In this document: positions 46,191 through 57,089 of the stretch, piece by piece
Numbering within the stretch: position 1 is the first letter of the stretch
How the letters are laid out: each line of letters starts with the position of its first letter
NCBI GenBank assembly: GCA_003427395.1
Contig: BFEA01000181.1
Location: forward strand, 2,099,067 to 2,163,066
Length of the DNA stretch: 64,000 nt
From: Chara braunii
Lineage: Eukaryota; Streptophyta; Charophyceae; Charales; Characeae
Reading direction: 5' to 3'
Notes under the pieces: generated by a model
Seen by the model: the letters and a program-made list of their open reading frames with translations, nothing else
The model's database searches: none
Told to the model about the DNA's origin: nothing
Position numbers and translations under genes: made by a program

Positions 46191-47186
46191 CACTCCAGTC
46201 GTGGTGTCGAGTAAGGTGGTCCTACACCTTGGTAAGTGTCGGACCTCATGGGCGTGTCAAAGAGGAATGAGTCGAGCGTTGGTCAGCGCGACCCTGTGCC
46301 CCAACTATACCTCTCACGGCCCCCTGCGACAGGACAAAGCTCCACGAGGTACAACTTACCGTTGACGAGCTATCACCACCCTTAGGTAGGCAAATTGCTG
46401 TTTAGCTACTGACCCACGTTGTCACACTTTTTCTAGTGAGGCCACTTTTGGGGACCAGAAAGCCAATAGGCTGTCACACTGGATTTTGATGACTTTTGCT
46501 ATAATTAAATAAAGCAAATCCCTTCCCGTTGTGTGCGTCCGGCTTGAAGCGAGACAATTGCGGTTTTCGCCAGATCGGTCTTAGGAATATTTTATTATGA
46601 TTTTGAACAACGGAGTTCATTCAAATAATAATTATAAAATTTGAGTGTGCCATGCATGTATCAATTCTGTCAATTTACTAGAGAACTTTGACAAGATCAA
46701 GAGAAAGCATAATTTCAAGTAAAGTCGATGCAAACAAAGCAAGACTAACTGACTATGGGAATTTTTTTTAACTCCATATTTGTTGCTGTTGAAGGAAAAA
46801 ATATTTAACTTTGTCGTGACAGTGGCAATTGGTTTAGTTGTGGGATATGTCATTTGCTTTGTTTGACTGATAGGCCTTCCTCTTCCTTTGTCTTTTCTTC
46901 AATTGGATCCTTTTCTCTTTCTTTTGCCTCTCCGACGTCTGGCTTTACCTCTTTGCCTTTTGGCTGCGTGGAAGTGGGTCCTTGTGACACACGCGGATCG
47001 TGACGGATGGGGGCAGACAACGCTCATTCTGTCATCCACGCGGCTGACCTTGTACGTAAGAGGTCATGAATGGATGGAGCTTTTTTTCTTTTTTTTTTAT
47101 TGTTTTTTTTTTTTGCCTTTGTGCTCCAATTCACAATGTGAGAATACATGTAAAACAGGTATTGCATATGATTAGCTTTACCTGTG
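46191..47186. other. no supported gene
   Basis: AT-rich DNA with a T run near 47083-47115. Open frames here (for example 46632-46853 minus, 46888-47175 plus) lack motifs. Confidence 0.4.
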
Positions 47187-47194
47187 CTTAGCAC
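47187..47194. repeat. 8-bp target-site duplication CTTAGCAC (left)
   Basis: CTTAGCAC occurs directly left of the hAT-like element and again at 48858-48865 directly right of it. Eight bases is the hAT signature. Confidence 0.75.
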
Positions 47195-47342
47195 CTATGA
47201 AACACCCGCGGACGCGTCCGCGGGGCCGAGCTCGGATCGCGGACCCAAATGGATCCGCACCCGCGGCTGACCAGGTCCGCGCCGCGGACGTGATTTTGCA
47301 AGAATTTTCCTGAATTAAATAATGGGTAAATATATATACCTC

Positions 47343-47379
47343 CTGATGAGTCGGTGAAACTCCGACGAAACAGTTTGTC
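47343..47379 (+). ncRNA. hammerhead ribozyme core, copy 1
   Basis: CTGATGA, then a 5-bp stem II (GTCGG/CCGAC, loop TGAAACT), then GAAACAGTTTGTC. All core bases of a type I hammerhead are in place: C3 to A9, G12-A14, A15.1 paired with U16.1, and cleavage triplet GUC ending at 47379. Stem III is only three base pairs (ACA/UGU, loop GUU), as in the minimal hammerheads of Penelope-like and retrozyme elements. Stem I is not evident: the bases before CTGATGA (ACCTC) do not pair with those after GTC (ACAGC). Self-cleavage is therefore likely by homology but unproven. Confidence 0.65.
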
Positions 47380-47695
47380 ACAGCCCCTCGTTTGTTGTCC
47401 TCTTCTCCCTCTCTGCCTACGGTTTACCGGGCTGTTCTATTTGACGATATATATATGGGGTTGTTTCCATCTGGTGTGGGTGAGTGATAGTCTACTTTGA
47501 TTTTGGTTAAGGTAGATTATCATTTACAGTGTAATCAGTGAGGGGAGGGTTCAGCCTCCTGATGAGTCGGTGAAACTCCGACGAAACAGTTTGTCACATC
47601 CCCTCGTTTGTTGTCCTCTTCTCTCTCTCTGCCTATGGTTTTACCGGGCAGTTCTGTTTGTGACGATATATGGGGTTGTAGGGAATTTCAAGTCC
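47380..47695 (+). repeat. 216-bp monomers around the hammerheads
   Basis: 47380-47595 is one complete monomer from cleavage site to cleavage site. A second, partial monomer follows to about 47695 with about 90 per cent matching text (by eye) before diverging at GTAGGGAATTTCAAG. The tandem array is thus about one and a half units long. Confidence 0.75.
47559..47595 (+). ncRNA. hammerhead ribozyme core, copy 2
   Basis: All 37 bases equal copy 1, 216 bp downstream, with predicted cleavage after 47595. Here GAGGGGA (upstream, 47540-47546) can pair with TCCCCTC (just after ACA downstream), giving seven distal base pairs for stem I, though the pairs next to the core are mismatched. The surrounding monomer (TCGTTTGTTGTCCTCTTCTC, CTCTGCCTA, TTTACCGGGC, ATATATGGGGTTG) is also repeated, so the unit of duplication is the whole 216 bp. 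Cleavage at both sites would release a 216-nt RNA. Confidence 0.65.
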
Positions 47696-47950
47696 TACAA
47701 CCCCAATTTTTTTTTTGGGATCCGACTTTGTTTACGATTTTTAAAAAATCAAAAACTAAATTGGATTTAAAAAAAATAATAATAATAATAAAGAAAACCA
47801 AGAATTTTTTTTTTGTCATTTTTTATCATGAGATATATGGTCCGTGAGTTTACCTGTATTTTTTCAGAAATGAATTTATGTTTCTTGCAGAAGTACGAGG
47901 TGTTTTGAAAAAATGCAGATGCAAAATTAAAAAAAAAAAGAAAAAGGGGG

Positions 47951-48019
47951 TTTGATTGATTGATTGATTGATTGAGTGGTGGGGGAGTCGTCGCCCCACC
48001 CCCCCGCCACCCACCACGT

Positions 48020-48064
<45 letters not shown>

Positions 48065-48118
48065 CAATCGCGCGGCACACACGCGCAAATACACGGCGCG
48101 CAAACACACGCGCGGCAC

Positions 48119-48154
<36 letters not shown>

Positions 48155-48212
48155 GCGCGTACACACACACACACGCTCACACACACACACACACTCTCTC
48201 TCTCTCTCTCTC
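47951..48212. repeat. GATT, CA and CT microsatellites before the gap
   Basis: (GATT)n at about 47953-47975, CA runs with CGCGCG interruptions at 48018-48194, then CT up to the gap at 48213. Proteins predicted across it are artefacts. Confidence 0.95.
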
Positions 48213-48550
48213 NNNNNNNNNNNNNNNNNNNNNNNNNNNNNNNNNNNNNNNNNNNNNNNNNNNNNNNNNNNNNNNNNNNNNNNNNNNNNNNNNNNNNNNN
48301 NNNNNNNNNNNNNNNNNNNNNNNNNNNNNNNNNNNNNNNNNNNNNNNNNNNNNNNNNNNNNNNNNNNNNNNNNNNNNNNNNNNNNNNNNNNNNNNNNNNN
48401 NNNNNNNNNNNNNNNNNNNNNNNNNNNNNNNNNNNNNNNNNNNNNNNNNNNNNNNNNNNNNNNNNNNNNNNNNNNNNNNNNNNNNNNNNNNNNNNNNNNN
48501 NNNNNNNNNNNNNNNNNNNNNNNNNNNNNNNNNNNNNNNNNNNNNNNNNN
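48213..48550. other. assembly gap
   Basis: 338 undetermined bases inside the hAT-like element, followed by (AATC)n text. Confidence 1.
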
Positions 48551-48865
48551 AATGAATCAATCAATCAATCAACGAAACAAAAAGAAAAAAAAACGCGTTA
48601 TTTTTTTTCTGTTTTTTTTCGACTGGGTTGGCCGAACCCCCCAACCAAAAGTTGTTTTTTTTTTCTTTTTTTTTTTGTGTGGGGGGGTGGGGCAGGGGAT
48701 GCGCTGTCCAATGGCGCTTCCAGAATCCCGACACCCCCTCCCCTCTAACTGCCACGTGGCGCCAAGGCGTGTCCGCACGGACGCGTCCGCGGGCTCGCGG
48801 ATTCGTCCGCGGCCGCGGACTTGGCCGCGCCTGTCCGCCGTCGGGGGGTATTTATAGCTTAGCAC

Positions 48866-51629
48866 TAGGATTACTGTTGCTTAGATATGGCACAAGAAAA
48901 ACAGCCTTTGATTATGTGTTGTGCCAAATGTGGTAATCAACAATTTCTCCCCATTATTGCACTGGATGCTTTCAACAGTCCATACTAATCGCAAAAAGTA
49001 CTAGAGTGACACAGACAACACTTTTAAGGAAGAGGGATATTTACAATATCCCCTCCTTGTTGCTTCTATTTTACACTGGGCAGTACTTGTAGTAGTCTCG
49101 ATCATTCGGTACAACCATGGAAGATTGTCAATCTCGGATACTGCTCATACCCAGAGTCAAGTTACGTCCGAAGTAGTGATATAAGTAGTTATTGAGATTA
49201 GCATTAGTAAGAAAGCTCAATTCATTCCAATGGAAAGCTAGGTCAATCTGGTTTTCGTACGTTTAATCGTAACAGAAAGGATTTGAAGAGGAAATTTGGC
49301 TTGATGCATTGAGTTCGAGATCAGAAATTGGGTTCGTACGTTTAATCGTGACAGAAAGGATTTGGAGAGGAAATTTGGCTTGATGCGGTGAGCTTGAGAT
49401 CAGAAACTCGAGTCCCTCACATGGCAGTAAACCCAATCCCTACCCCACTGTTCTTCCGCTCATCATGACAATCCGTTAGACACATAAGGGCTATTTTATA
49501 GTTTCCTTATTTCACGAGGGCAATCTTGCCATGTCATCGAAAGATACGTTCATATTGGCCCTAAGGATATTCGTAAAATTTGCATATGGATGCGAAAGTT
49601 AGTTCATTAAATTAGTCCCTATCAATCAGAAACTTAGTGAGTAGATATACAGTTCTTCTCAAGATATGTTGCTTTTGACGCATCACTTAACATGGAAGAA
49701 TCTTATGATCAACGAAATCCGTCAAAGATGAACTCTCTCAAAATTAACTTCCCCTTTTTGCGACAAAACGGTTGTTAATCACCCGACGTTGACGAACCAT
49801 GCAAAAGCTTATTTGAACACTCACTCTTGCCAGGGTTTATCAGTCAATTTATCCGTTGGCATATCTTCACGAGAGAATACCCAAGTGAAGAAGACGACAA
49901 ATGATCATGATTGGACTTTGACTAAGGCTAAAACCAAACACAGTCAAAGGAGAACGTTACCTTTGGCGTTGATAGCCAAGAGAACAACTGTGATAATAAA
50001 ATACCAGCAATCCTTATTTTCGATACAGAGGGCAGGGGTGAGACTTCGCATCATGCATCTTTGCTGTCTTACTGCAACATTTTATACTTATTCACTATGT
50101 AAGCCTCAAAGGAAATAGATGAATGATCCATTCATAAGGCAATTTTGGTCATAATACCGACGACAAGCATTCAATATCAACGAGTTTACTCTCCGCGCAC
50201 TCAGAAATAAGTCAGACTCCTCAAGTCGTTTTTAAACGCAAGTGTCTAAGAGTACTGTAATGTCGAGTCTCTTATTAGCACTATCACGTTTATTAGCTAG
50301 TTGCCGTTTGTCATGATCAAAGTGGAGGATAATGAAGGTTACAGATGATGCCAACTGAATGCTCGTCCCTAAAGTGATCATGTAGACAATTTTTGTCTTG
50401 CCACAAAATATAGAGCGTGCAATGACAGATGGAGTGAGTAACACCAACCTTGAAGGTTGCATATGTGCCTCTCAACCATCACTCATGACTTTCCTTAGGA
50501 TGGTGCATCCACTTCTCCCTATCAGATTATAATATCCTTGTGCTGCTCATTTGCCAACATCACCCTCTCGTATAGGGATGAAGTATCGAAAGACAAACTA
50601 GGTCATTTCAGGTGGAAACACTGATGATGTCAATTAGAGAGGAGTGAATCAAACCTCCCATTCTCTCTCCGTCATTCTGATATGACTATCATACATTAAC
50701 GCTGATAACAAGAGGAAGTAACCTTCCGTTTCACGATCTCACTCTCCTCTTCTCCAACACTACGTGCTAGGCCGAATGTTGGAGTCATGTCCCAACGAAG
50801 GGGTTAGGGGTGTTATGAGTAATTTGCCATTGCATCTCCCACTGAATCCATGCTTGAATACCAAGTTCGAGATGCTAGCAAGACCGCCTCACGTTACCAA
50901 TTTAACTGCCTCTATCTGTATGTGCCTTTCAATTGGAACAAGCCGACTTCGTCAAGATAGTATTGACGTCGCCTAGCAAAAGTAGTCAGGGGTATTATAC
51001 CACCCTTCGCCTTGCAAGTTGAATCCCCCCTCTATACACTTTGCCGTCTGAACTTGTAAGCTTTGTTAGTGTACATCTCGCTAGAAGCCAATATCCATCT
51101 TATGTGTTCCTCGGTTCGATCACCATATGCTAAGCTCATTTGAAAACTGCGATGCCAATAACTGGAGCTACGCTTGTAGCTCTCTCTTTCTCTCTCATGC
51201 ATAGCTAGTGATCTGCCGTAACTCGTTTGTTGACAATTGCATGTCCCTCTCTCACGATGCATAGTCGCCTTATAATTCCCGTGGTGGCAAGCAGTCGGAA
51301 AACACTGTACTAGCCGTGCCAGAGCTAGAAGACAAACGAGTTTCTACTTTGCCCTGCTATGATAGAAAATGCATATGTTGTCTCATCTCTACTTGTCGTT
51401 TTTTAGCGAGCAAACTATTTAGCAGATGGCAATGATCGCACAGTAAGGGCAACTGACATCAACAAAACGAGGAGCGCGCCTTTCGTCGTTTAAACCTTTT
51501 TAGTATTTGCCGCATAGTCCAACTCCCCTCTCTCTTCTGTGTGATTAATACCTTGCTTTTTTCATTTCCACTCCCCACAGATCGTTACCATGTTGCGGCC
51601 TCAGCCTTGTCGCCGTCGTAAATTGACCC
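48866..51629. other. no supported gene
   Basis: A direct tandem duplication with an 80-bp period sits at about 49254-49412 (TTCGTACGTTTAATCGT, AGAGGAAATTTGGCTTGATG). Open frames at 49789-50118 (plus), 50232-50462 (minus) and 50764-50976 (plus) are under 110 codons and lack recognisable motifs. Confidence 0.4.
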
Positions 51630-51980
51630 CTAAACCGTCCTCCACTGATTCAACAGGCGGGTGGTCTCTCCACCACTGGTCCAACCTGTGCCAGATTGAA
51701 TCTCCTCGTCACTCTTCACTTTCCTCTTCTGAGTCCTAGTCCAGATTCCTTTGTCCCCGCTCTGTAGTCGTTGTTGAAGACTTTGTCTCATGATAGGCAC
51801 TCGTGATTTCAATATGTGCGGTAGTGTGGTCATGTCACAGTCTTCTTTCTGCCCTGTTTTTAGCCTCGGTGATTGCTGTTGTAACTCATGGTCTTGCCTC
51901 ATCTCCGACTCTCTACCACCTTCGACGTTGATTTTGAGTTTAGCATCTTCCCCATTGAAATTTAGAATTCTTGTGATCTA
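51630..51980 (-). CDS. hypothetical ORF
   Basis: An open frame of about 112 codons from a stop near 51980 to a stop at 51630, with the only ATG at 51902 (90 residues). It is hydrophilic: Gln/Arg/Lys/Glu-rich, with LNFNGEDAKLKINVEGG at the start and KRKVKSDEEIQSGTG later. The FNGED segment faintly resembles the first strand of some gag cores, but nothing more supports that. No neighbour is clearly linked. It may be a retroelement fragment or chance. Confidence 0.25.
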
Positions 51981-52086
51981 GGGACTTTTTCTAGATACTA
52001 GCGCCCATGGAGTCAAGAGCCTTCAACAATTTGGCCTGTAGCCTTCCAGCCCCCTTCTGCACGCCATAACCACACACTTTTTTAGA

Positions 52087-52320
52087 TAGTCGGAGCTTGG
52101 TACCTGATGCACGCATACATAGACAACTTACCACTTGGATACCTTATCGCTCCACTCTTCTATCTCAAATTGCCATCGTAAGTGCAATGAAGCTTCGAAA
52201 TAGTCGGAGCTTGGTACCTGATGCACGCATACATAGATAGCTTACCACCTAGATACCTTATCGCTCCGCTCCTCTATTTCAAATTGCCAACGTAAGTGTA
52301 GTGAAGCTTCGAGTGTGCAA
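52087..52320. repeat. 114-bp tandem duplication
   Basis: TAGTCGGAGCTTGGTACCTG to GAAGCTTCGA occurs at 52087-52200 and 52201-52314 with about ten differences. Confidence 0.9.
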
Positions 52321-52494
52321 CTACTCGCCAATAGCAAGTAACACGACAACTTCTCCTTTTATAGGATTATTATGTGTCGCAATCCCTGTGTTCTAAAAGA
52401 GGGGCACGAGTAACCTTTTAAAATTTTGCTTATTAATATTTAGATGTCAATAATTTTTTTATAAATAAACGAGAACGAGTTCGAACCTCAATGG

Positions 52495-53070
52495 TCATGA
52501 CCCACAACGGGAAACTGCTCCCTCATTTCTTCCAGCATCTATTTTTGTTGTTCTCTCTTCTTTCTTTCTTCCGAGTTCTTCAATTTTTCTTCTTTCTTCT
52601 CTCAAAGTATTCTCTAACTGTCTGGCATTTTCTTCCATTAGTTGCACAGACAGTTGTGGTTCCACTTTCTTTTTTTCTTGCTTTCCTTTCTGGCTCAGTT
52701 GTTCCAACTTCTCGACAACATATCGGTCAAGAGCCATACGCCCTGGATGAATGAGTTCCTCGACTCACCGCCCGGTTTCCAGCATCTGAACACTAGTTTT
52801 CGCGGCCTCAAGTTCACCCTCTGCTGCTCGCAGGTTGAACTGTCCGTGAACATGTTGTTCAGCTGCTGCCCGACACCATGTATTTGAGCAAGGAGTTGGC
52901 GAAGGAGACCGAGTAAAGTCTCTCTCCTTGCATCAGTATGTCCATGTCCACGCGTCTTTAGGTCCCACTACTTCTTCCTCAGCGTAGACCATTAGAGGAA
53001 TAGGAATGAAGAAAAGTGGATTGAACCATGTTAGGATGGAGGCAAGCAGACATTTCCAGAGAGAGTTCAT
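52495..53070 (-). pseudogene. membrane-anchored coiled-coil protein, copy 1 (damaged)
   Basis: Starts MNSLWKCLLASILTWFNPLF at 53070, a hydrophobic N-terminus that could be a signal peptide or membrane anchor, then VYAEEEVVGPKDAW and a stop at 52933. Past several frame changes the reading goes on with HVHGQFNLRAAEGELEAAK and SVQMLETGR, then a clean frame 52495-52737: ALDRYVVEKLEQLSQKGKQE, QLMEENARQLENTLREERRK. The second half is a long charged coiled coil. It aligns along its length with copy 2 but lacks the C-terminal part. The family is unknown to me. Disruptions suggest a pseudogene, though introns cannot be excluded. Confidence 0.5.
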
Positions 53071-53125
53071 TTTTGTCCGCGTGTATTTAAAAAAACAGAA
53101 ATAAATTTCATAGTACACGAGTCTT

Positions 53126-53940
53126 CTACAACAACTTACAGCAAGAAATTATCAGAAGAAACAAGTTTCCAAATCCGTCTTGGGATTCTTTCTTATCTTC
53201 TTCCCCCTTGGCCACCTCCTCATACACCACCTTGTCTTTCCTTTTCACCATTCTGGTCATGGACTCAACCGCGGCGGTGTTCTTATCAATCTTCTTTTCG
53301 AGATGCACGAGGTAGACCATTATAGACTGGAGAATAGATGCAACCTCACTTCCTGCTTCTTCGTAGTGAAACCTTTGTCTCAACTCTTTCATTACTCTCT
53401 CTTCTTCTTCTTGCTGTTCTTTCAATCTTCGGTACTCTTCAACCTTCCTTCTCTCTTCTCTCAATGTGTTTTCTAACTGTCAGAAGTTTTCCTCCATCAC
53501 ATCCACAGTTAGTTGCCGTTCTCTCCTTTCAACCCTTTCTTCTTTCTTTTCTTCTCTTCCCTTTTTTTCCCGATCTAATTTCTCAAGGCTCTCGGCGATA
53601 GATCAAGGACTAATCGTCCTTGCTTTACGAGTTCTTCGACCCTCTGGCCTGTCCCCAGCATCTGAACAACAGTTTCAGTGGCCTGCAGGTCTCCTTCTGC
53701 ATCATGCAGATTGACCTGTCCGTGAACATGCCGTTCAACATCTTGATGGACACCATGTATTTCGCCAAGCAGCTGACAAAGGAGACCCAACAAAGTCTGT
53801 CTCCTTCCGTCAATCTGTCCACTGGTTTTTAATTCCACTCTCTCTTCAGCAACAAAGACGGTGAGAGGGATGGGAAAGAAGAAGAGGGGTATGAACCGAG
53901 TCAAGATAGAGGCACACAAACACTTCCAAAGAGAATTCAT
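53126..53940 (-). pseudogene. membrane-anchored coiled-coil protein, copy 2 (near complete)
   Basis: Starts MNSLWKCLCASILTRFIPLF at 53940 (hydrophobic anchor, residues 1-30), then VAEERVELKTSGQIDG, GEIHGVHQDVERHVHGQVNL and TVVQMLGTGQRVEELVKQGR. A frameshift near 53605 leads into EKLDREKKGREEKKEERVER, then VMEENF, a TGA near 53485, QLENTLREERRKVEEYRRLK and a 53126-53464 frame with VASILQSIMVYLVHLEKKID, KNTAAVESMTRMVKRK and a hydrophobic end LFLLIISCCKLL. The total is about 270 residues: anchor, helix, long coiled coil, second helix. One frameshift and one stop separate it from an intact gene. It lies 56 bp from copy 1 in the same orientation, a direct tandem duplication. Confidence 0.55.
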
Positions 53941-54239
53941 TCTGCCAAGCGTGCAAATGTCGCACAATAAATAAAATTAAAAGACAAAAATGAATTCCAC
54001 AACGCACGCAACTCTTATAACAAGAATTATTAAAGGCAGGAACAAAGAAACAGGTATGAACAGTTTTCTAATACTATTTTGATGTCTGTTCTTCCTAATT
54101 TATGTGTGATGACGTTCTACCGTTTACGTGCAGATACCTCAGCCACGGGCAGTGTGATTAAGACAACAGCACGAGTAAGTATGCACAGCCTCCACAGACA
54201 ACCAACAGGTAAGTAGAACCAACACATAACACAATCAAT

Positions 54240-55520
54240 GGTTAGCTCTCTTCTCAATCGTCTGCAACAGCAGTACAACCCAAGTGCACATTCACACCTT
54301 CAACAGTCCTTACACATGCCACGTGTCACCCCTGGCCTGCCAACACAGCAACTCAAAGAGTTTTCCACGTCAGCAGATCAGGGACCCGATAGGTCGACAG
54401 GGAGGGATGCCACGTCACAGTGAAGGTCTGCCTTCCACCAATATACCAAGTCAGCACATCACTAGCAAGCAGTAACAGGTACACGCCACGTCAGAGCATG
54501 CCCTGCATGCCACATAACCATGTGCCTCATCAGCGGTACTAGCGCCACGTCAACCTGTTGCCAACGCAACTCTTCAATCTTCAGTGTAGCCTTGTCATCA
54601 TCTTCAAGGGACGGCTGTCGCAAGTGCACTGTTACCATGTCTAGACTGGCGGTATGACCGTGCACGTTAATAAACGCGTTTCATATTGCACATGCGGCAC
54701 CTCCCACTTACCTGGGTGCCATGTTAGCACCTGACAGCTGACAACAGATCGCGATGAAGAGTTGCTCCAATACCAAATTGCAATGAACCCAGATTGTGAC
54801 GACAGTTATCAACGATGCAAGTCCAGATGAATGTCGCAGCTGATGATTACCAATAATCAAGATCGTGTCCAGACAGAATGAGACGAGATAATCATACACA
54901 GACGAAGAGAGAGGAGGGAGATTAGACAAAGGAGAGGAAATAAATTCATTGCCCACTCTTGCTTCGGGCTCTGTCCTCCAACACAACTTCAATAATCGAC
55001 AGTCTGAACGAGAAGTAACCTCAATGTGCCACGTGGCACGTCTAATTAGTCCCTCGTCAACACTGGAGCAATGTCAACATGAAGACAACCAGGTACGTAT
55101 TCATGACCTCTCCATAGTCCTAGTCTTCCTCTTCCTCGCAACCAGTCACCTCATGTAGACAGTGTGGACAATGCCACGTCATAAACAAGAGAGGTGGCAA
55201 TGCCACATCATCAATGAAGACCAATAGCAACGCTATGTAGACCAGAAGCAGCGCCACATTTACCAGGAGCAGCGCCAACTGAGCATGCCACGTAGACTGT
55301 AGGCAGCGCCACATATACCAGAGGCAGCACCACGTCAGCATGCCACGCAGACCATAGGCAGCGCCACATATACCAGAGGCAGCACCACGTCAGCATGCCA
55401 CGCAGACCATAGGCAGACCAGAGACAGCGCGACGTCAGCATGCCACGTAGACCATAGGCAGCGTCATATATACCAGAGGCAGCGCCACATCAGCATGACA
55501 GGCGTACAATGTCAGCGTGC
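54240..55520. repeat. CCACGTCA-rich minisatellite
   Basis: TGCCACGTCAGCA, GCGCCACATATACCAGAGGC, CACCACGTCAGCATGCCACG and relatives recur many times; the densest part, 55240-55500, has a period of about 62 bp. GTGCCACGTGGCAC at about 55028 is a perfect palindrome. The motif CCACGTCA is a strong binding word for plant bZIP factors, but no gene start is recognised nearby. Confidence 0.75.
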
Positions 55521-55599
55521 TGCCTCTCCCTCGTGTCGTCGTCCGCAGCTCTGATGTACAACCAACGTCTATCCAGCGTCGCACTAGCATAATGCCAGT

Positions 55600-55765
55600 G
55601 TCAAGTCAAAGTCAAACCAGCGTAGAACCAGCATATCAAGACTGAATGCTGACCACCTCGAGGCCAAACTTTAAGTAGTGTTTGACGAGACTCTCTGGCC
55701 TCGAGTCTCCTACCCTCAGTTGTCCAGATTGAGTCACAACCGGAGGCCTGTATTGTACAGTTGCA
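55600..55765 (-). pseudogene. integrase-region fragment related to element 2
   Basis: CACCTCGAGGCC, AAGTAGTGTTTGACGAG and TGTCCAGATTGAGTCACA match, with about 30 per cent differences by eye, the integrase C-terminal region of element 2 at 37290-37385 (ACTCGAGGCCAGCCTCAAGT ... GTCCAGATTGACTCACAGCT). Only about 100 bp align. It is an isolated scrap of a related chromovirus. Confidence 0.5.
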
Positions 55766-57089
55766 GAATTCCCCCTTGGACTTGATGATGTTTGGGTCGC
55801 GATATTTGACAAAAGTCAACTGTGGCACGCCCAGGCCCTGAATCCCTGTGTGGGGTCCCTTACCTCGTTTTTGGCCTGGCCGAGGGTGGCCAGGTTGGCC
55901 CGCAGATTTCTACGAGACATATGGCATGGGTTAATGCACATAGTGCAACCCGATTATACTAGGTATGCAATGGAGGTTCGTGAGAAGCCTAGTACGTCGT
56001 GGAGATTTGTGAGTAGAAAGCCTGGTACATTTAAACATTCGTGAGCAGGGAGCTGGTACCCTGCGGAGGGTAGGGACACTGCTTCCTTCGACATGATACC
56101 AAACCCCCGCCCAGTGTCCTCGCTGGGCTGAAAACAACAAGTCAATGAAAAAAACTATCAATCTTAGGTCCACTCATTCATTCTCCCAACAACTGACAAT
56201 GATGGTTTTTTTTTTCTTTTGCGGCGCGTTAACTCGTCGCTTATAGCGCACCTGTTCCATGCTAGCGACGAACTCTCGCGTACCGTAGCGCGAACACTTT
56301 CCACTTTCCACTTCTCCTTTCGCAACACACCTCAAGTGCAACTCTGCACAATTTACATAGTCTTTTTTTTTTCGTTTTTTTTTTGTTTGTTTTTTAGCAG
56401 CTCAATCTTCTTTTACCCTTACAATATTTTTTCAATCCGAATCTCCATCGCTGCGTACCAGCTCTTACACCATGTGTGAAGCACGTCGAGGACAGGGAAG
56501 AGGGAAAGGTGGAAGAGGTGGTAAGGCTAGTGAAAAGACGCATGTTCGTGCACGACACGAATACAACTCAAAGGAGGAGGAGGAAGAAGCGTGAAGTTAT
56601 GTCGTTCACATAAGACAATATGCACGTCACTCTTTAGCTGGCTAGTAGGATTGAAAAGTGCGAAGTTATGGCGTTCATATAAGACCATATCCACGCCACT
56701 CTTTAGCTGGTTGGTATGAATGAAAGAACATCCCCGACGAGGATGGAGTATTATCAAAAGAAATTTTAGGCGCGCTACGGCGTGCCCAATACTTCTGCCC
56801 CTCCATATACTTTCGGAGCCCCCACTACTCCCGTGATAAGGAAGGCATTCATGCCAGCATCACCTTCCTTTATCCCTTGTGTTGTTCCTTCTCAATCTCA
56901 TGTTAACAGTTGCACTCTTTTTTGTATTCTTTCTCCTCTCTTCATGTCGAAATAGTGACCATCTTCTATTTCCTGTGTCAGCGTTACATTCTCTATGATT
57001 TTTTTTTATTTATTTTTTTGATTCCTCATTTCACTTCATGCTTCATAGTGTCCCTGGCTTGAGTGTTTGAATACCTCGAGGTCGGGGAT
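55766..57089. other. no supported gene
   Basis: Contains T runs at 56201-56216 and 56364-56392. A 69-bp direct duplication lies at about 56591-56728 (GCGAAGTTATGGCGTTCA, CACTCTTTAGCTGG). No coding frame is supported. Confidence 0.4.

Larger units (their letters stand above)
47195..48857. mobile_element. hAT-like non-autonomous DNA transposon
   Basis: 1663 bp including a 338-bp gap. The left end reads CTATGAAACACCCGCGGACG. The right end, reverse-complemented, reads CTATAAATACCCCCCGACGG. The first thirteen or so bases form an imperfect terminal inverted repeat. The 8-bp TSD fits the hAT superfamily. Both subterminal regions (47205-47290 and 48765-48845) are packed with CCGCGGAC, GGACGCGTCC and similar words, as expected for clustered transposase-binding sites. 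No transposase gene is inside. The cargo is two hammerhead repeats, CA/CT/GATT microsatellites and a gap. Confidence 0.7.

Noticed and set aside
47968-48857. Frames of up to 293 codons across the gap
   Set aside because: They consist of CA/CT repeats and undetermined bases.
52460-52490. GAGTTCGAACCTC as a tRNA T arm
   Set aside because: No A box, acceptor stem or anticodon arm upstream.
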